A stretch of DNA of 7,038 bases, taken from Opitutus sp. GAS368. GTDB lineage: Bacteria; Verrucomicrobiota; Verrucomicrobiia; Opitutales; UBA953. The stretch is taken from positions 1 to 7,038 of the forward strand of contig CAMDQP010000053.1 in NCBI GenBank assembly GCA_945906115.1, in the 5' to 3' direction. The notes under the pieces are model-generated. The model had not been told where the DNA came from, did not search any database, and saw only the letters and a program-made list of their open reading frames with translations. Below are positions 5,619-7,038 of this stretch, piece after piece (the first letter of the stretch is position 1; each line of letters starts with the position of its first letter). The translations under genes and the position numbers were made by a program.

Positions 5619-6428
5619 TCAGCCGTCACTCGCGCTGATCTTGCTGAAGTCGATTTTGAAGGCCTTACCAGCCGGCGGCTTGCCGCAGTTGCCGATCATC
5701 CCGCAGGCACGTTTGACTAATTCGGCCATGCGCGTGTCACCGGGCTTGGAGAGCCAGCCGGAAAAACTGGCGGCTCCGGAGGCATCGATGGAGACCGTGA
5801 CGCCGCATGAGCCCACGTTGGCAATTGAGGAACCCTCGGCCGCGAGGAGTTCGTTCCAAGCGGTACGGAGGCGGGCCTGGACTTCGCCGGCGTAAAGTGC
5901 CTGCTCGGAAGCGGAACCGCCTTCGCCCCCGTTATCCCCGGTGCCGTAACTGCGACCCTTCTTAACGGAAACACCGCCGATACCGCCTGTCTTGGAGGAT
6001 GAGCCAGGTTTACCGGCGCCCTTGGACTTATTAAACTCTCCGAGCGTCGTCTTGTTAGAACTATTGCTGCTCGACCCGGCCTTAGTCGAAGCCTTGGTCA
6101 TTGTCTTTGGCGAGTTCGCCGAAGATTGCGCCGCCTTTTCGGCCTGCTCGCGATCACGAAGCGTTTTCTCAACGTCGAGTTTGTTGAGCCGAATGATGGG
6201 TACGCCGCTGTTCGACCCCGACTCGGAACCCTTGGCGACCCCGGCGGCTTTGCCGATTTCGCCCGGGCGCTTGCCAGGGATGCCATTCAGGTCGATAAGC
6301 AGCGGGTCGACAGCCTCGATACTTTCGCCGCCGTGGCGCGCGGCATACCAGGAGAAACCCACGATTACGCCAAGAATGCCGAGGTGCACGGCGACGGAAC
6401 CGATCCAACCTTTGCCTCCATTCGACAT
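5619..6428 (-). CDS. tolA: TolA-like energy transducer protein
   Basis: A 269-residue inner-membrane protein reaching across the periplasm. The single transmembrane segment (about 9-30) carries Ser11 and His15 in GSVAVHLG, the SxxxH motif shared by TolA and TonB for contact with the TolQ/R or ExbB/D motor. A low-complexity linker (about 60-175) is rich in Ser, Gly, Lys, Asn and Thr. The C-terminal domain (about 176-262) resembles TolA domain III: YAGEVQARLRTAW parallels the E. coli YAGQIKSAIESKF helix, followed by SCGVTVSIDASGAA, a GD turn and a KPP segment before the last strand. It has three cysteines (208, 242, 248); Cys208 aligns with a TolA domain III cysteine. It begins 1 nt after the tolR/exbD stop. 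A TonB role is the alternative. E. coli TolA (421 residues) has a far longer helical linker. Confidence 0.82.
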   Translation of the reverse strand: MSNGGKGWIGSVAVHLGILGVIVGFSWYAARHGGESIEAVDPLLIDLNGIPGKRPGEIGKAAGVAKGSESGSNSGVPIIRLNKLDVEKTLRDREQAEKAAQSSANSPKTMTKASTKAGSSSNSSNKTTLGEFNKSKGAGKPGSSSKTGGIGGVSVKKGRSYGTGDNGGEGGSASEQALYAGEVQARLRTAWNELLAAEGSSIANVGSCGVTVSIDASGAASFSGWLSKPGDTRMAELVKRACGMIGNCGKPPAGKAFKIDFSKISASDG

Positions 6429-6429
6429 C

Positions 6430-6855
6430 TCAGCGCGTCTCGGTATCGAGTCCAGCCTTCGTCAGGCCCTTGGCCTTGGCCGCGGAAAGGACGTCGATGA
6501 TTTTTTGGTAGGACAGCACGCCGTCGCCGCGAATACGTACGACCGGTTGATCGGCTTCAGGTAAAGCGGCGATGATGGCAAATTCGGCCTCCAGCTGGGC
6601 AAAGGTGACCGTGCGGGCGCCGATCGCGTAGGCGCCGTTGCGGTCGATGCTCACGATGCGATACTGCACCTTCGTGTCCGGCGTCTTGCCGGCGCCTTTC
6701 TCGGCCTTGGGCAGGTTGACCGCGGTGGTCTGCTCGAGCACCGGCGTGGCGATCATGAAAATGATCAGGAGCACGAAGCAGAGGTCGAGCATCGGCGTGA
6801 CGTTCAGCTCGCTGATGACGTGGAGCCGGTTGGGTCTGGAGAAGGAGCGGGCCAT
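6430..6855 (-). CDS. tolR: ExbD/TolR family proton-channel subunit
   Basis: A 141-residue inner-membrane protein of the ExbD/TolR family, which works with ExbB/TolQ to turn proton flow into movement of TonB or TolA. After a short basic cytoplasmic tail (MARSFSRPNR), the segment SELNVTPMLDLCFVLLIIFM (15-34) contains the family motif with Asp24, the proton-carrying residue equivalent to TolR Asp23 or ExbD Asp25. A periplasmic domain follows, beginning VNLPKAE (46-52), with PVVRIRGDGVLSYQKIIDVLSAAKAKGL (104-131) and KAGLDTE near the end. That layout matches TolR and ExbD. The neighbouring TolA-like gene favours TolR. ATG 6855 puts Asp24 where expected and follows the upstream gene's stop by 6 nt. 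Its TGA is 1 nt from the next ATG, so coupled translation is likely. No Shine-Dalgarno is seen. Confidence 0.9.
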   Translation of the reverse strand: MARSFSRPNRLHVISELNVTPMLDLCFVLLIIFMIATPVLEQTTAVNLPKAEKGAGKTPDTKVQYRIVSIDRNGAYAIGARTVTFAQLEAEFAIIAALPEADQPVVRIRGDGVLSYQKIIDVLSAAKAKGLTKAGLDTETR

Positions 6856-6861
6856 GCGAGC

Positions 6862-7038
6862 TTACTGGGCGTCTTCCCAACCCGGCAACGCGGCCGGAGG
6901 CTCGGTGGCGACGGGAGCCGATGCGGCCGATGCGGCGCCTGGAGCAGGCGAAGCCGGTGCGGCGGCGCGGAGCAGACGTTCGCGTTCCTGCACGGCTTCA
7001 AAATTGCGGCGGGCTTCGCCTTCGAGCTCGAGCTCAAC
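6862..7038 (-). CDS. C-terminal fragment of a probable TolQ/ExbB-family protein
   Basis: An open frame enters from the right edge on the - strand and ends at TAA (6864-6862), 6 nt before the tolR/exbD start. The 58 visible residues comprise a charged helical stretch (VELELEGEARRNFEAVQER and a few more residues), then an Ala/Pro/Ser-rich tail ending LGWEDAQ. TolQ/ExbB proteins end in a charged cytoplasmic helix, and the gene directly before exbD/tolR is normally exbB/tolQ, so that is the likely identity. The membrane segments and the conserved channel motifs lie outside the window, so the call rests on position and helix character. The Pro/Ala tail is an extension not found in E. coli TolQ. 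The frame has no ATG inside the window. Confidence 0.6.
   Translation of the reverse strand, partial: VELELEGEARRNFEAVQERERLLRAAAPASPAPGAASAASAPVATEPPAALPGWEDAQ

Noticed and set aside
5615..5625. CGGCT-C-AGCCG palindrome spanning the convergent stops of the RidA-family and TolA-like genes, considered as a bidirectional terminator
   Set aside because: The loop is too short for the full stem (4 bp at most) and neither side has a T-tract.
5992..6564. + strand open frame (190 codons) opposite the TolA-like and TolR genes
   Set aside because: It spans the junction of two coupled - strand genes with diagnostic SxxxH and Asp24 motifs; a Ser/Pro/Leu-rich shadow.
6804..7037. - strand ATG-started frame (77 codons) overlapping the right-hand end
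   Set aside because: It is in a different frame from the continuous one ending at 6862, which has the helical TolQ/ExbB-like end and the expected 6-nt gap to tolR; the 77-codon frame also overlaps the tolR start by about 50 nt.

Overview
This is a GC-rich bacterial chromosomal segment carrying ordinary housekeeping and envelope genes, densely packed on both strands. A TolQ/TolR/TolA-type module, a lipoprotein binding protein and exported proteins point to a diderm. The GC-rich bias, the absence of Shine-Dalgarno sequences before every start, and -10-like boxes almost touching start codons make a Verrucomicrobiota (Opitutales-like) or related PVC-group origin my best guess. That is inference only; no marker gene in the window settles it. 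No phage, transposon, CRISPR, tRNA or rRNA is visible.

Layout. Positions 1-1731 (+) hold the end of hemC (porphobilinogen deaminase), hemD (uroporphyrinogen-III synthase) and trpF (phosphoribosylanthranilate isomerase). They are separated by 2 nt and then overlap by 4 nt, so they look like one translationally coupled operon joining tetrapyrrole and tryptophan synthesis. Positions 1732-2213 (+) hold a self-contained unit: a near-perfect sigma-54 promoter, a P-II nitrogen regulator (glnB/glnK type) with its uridylylation tyrosine, and a strong intrinsic terminator. Positions 2217-2732 (-) hold an exported single-domain cupin, divergent from an oligopeptide-binding lipoprotein (2820-4484, +) that has no permease or ATPase genes beside it. 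Next on the + strand come an unrecognised small exported protein (4522-5031), a possible 24-residue mini-ORF (5069-5143) ending 4 nt before the next gene, and a RidA/YjgF-family protein (5148-5612). On the - strand, meeting ridA stop-to-stop, an operon reads right to left: the C-terminal end of a probable TolQ/ExbB channel protein (6862-7038, cut by the window edge), a TolR/ExbD protein (6430-6855) and a short TolA-like energy transducer (5619-6428).

How the genes work together: HemC and HemD catalyse consecutive steps to uroporphyrinogen III. The P-II protein reports nitrogen and 2-oxoglutarate status and appears controlled by sigma-54, the usual nitrogen-stress route. The TolQ/R/A-like set would use the proton gradient across the inner membrane to drive an outer-membrane task. 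The remaining genes look like single-gene units. I found no convincing new multi-gene system. The best leads are the sigma-54 promoter, the SD-less and possibly leaderless initiation pattern, the coupled mini-ORF, and the compact TolA without tolB or pal next to it.
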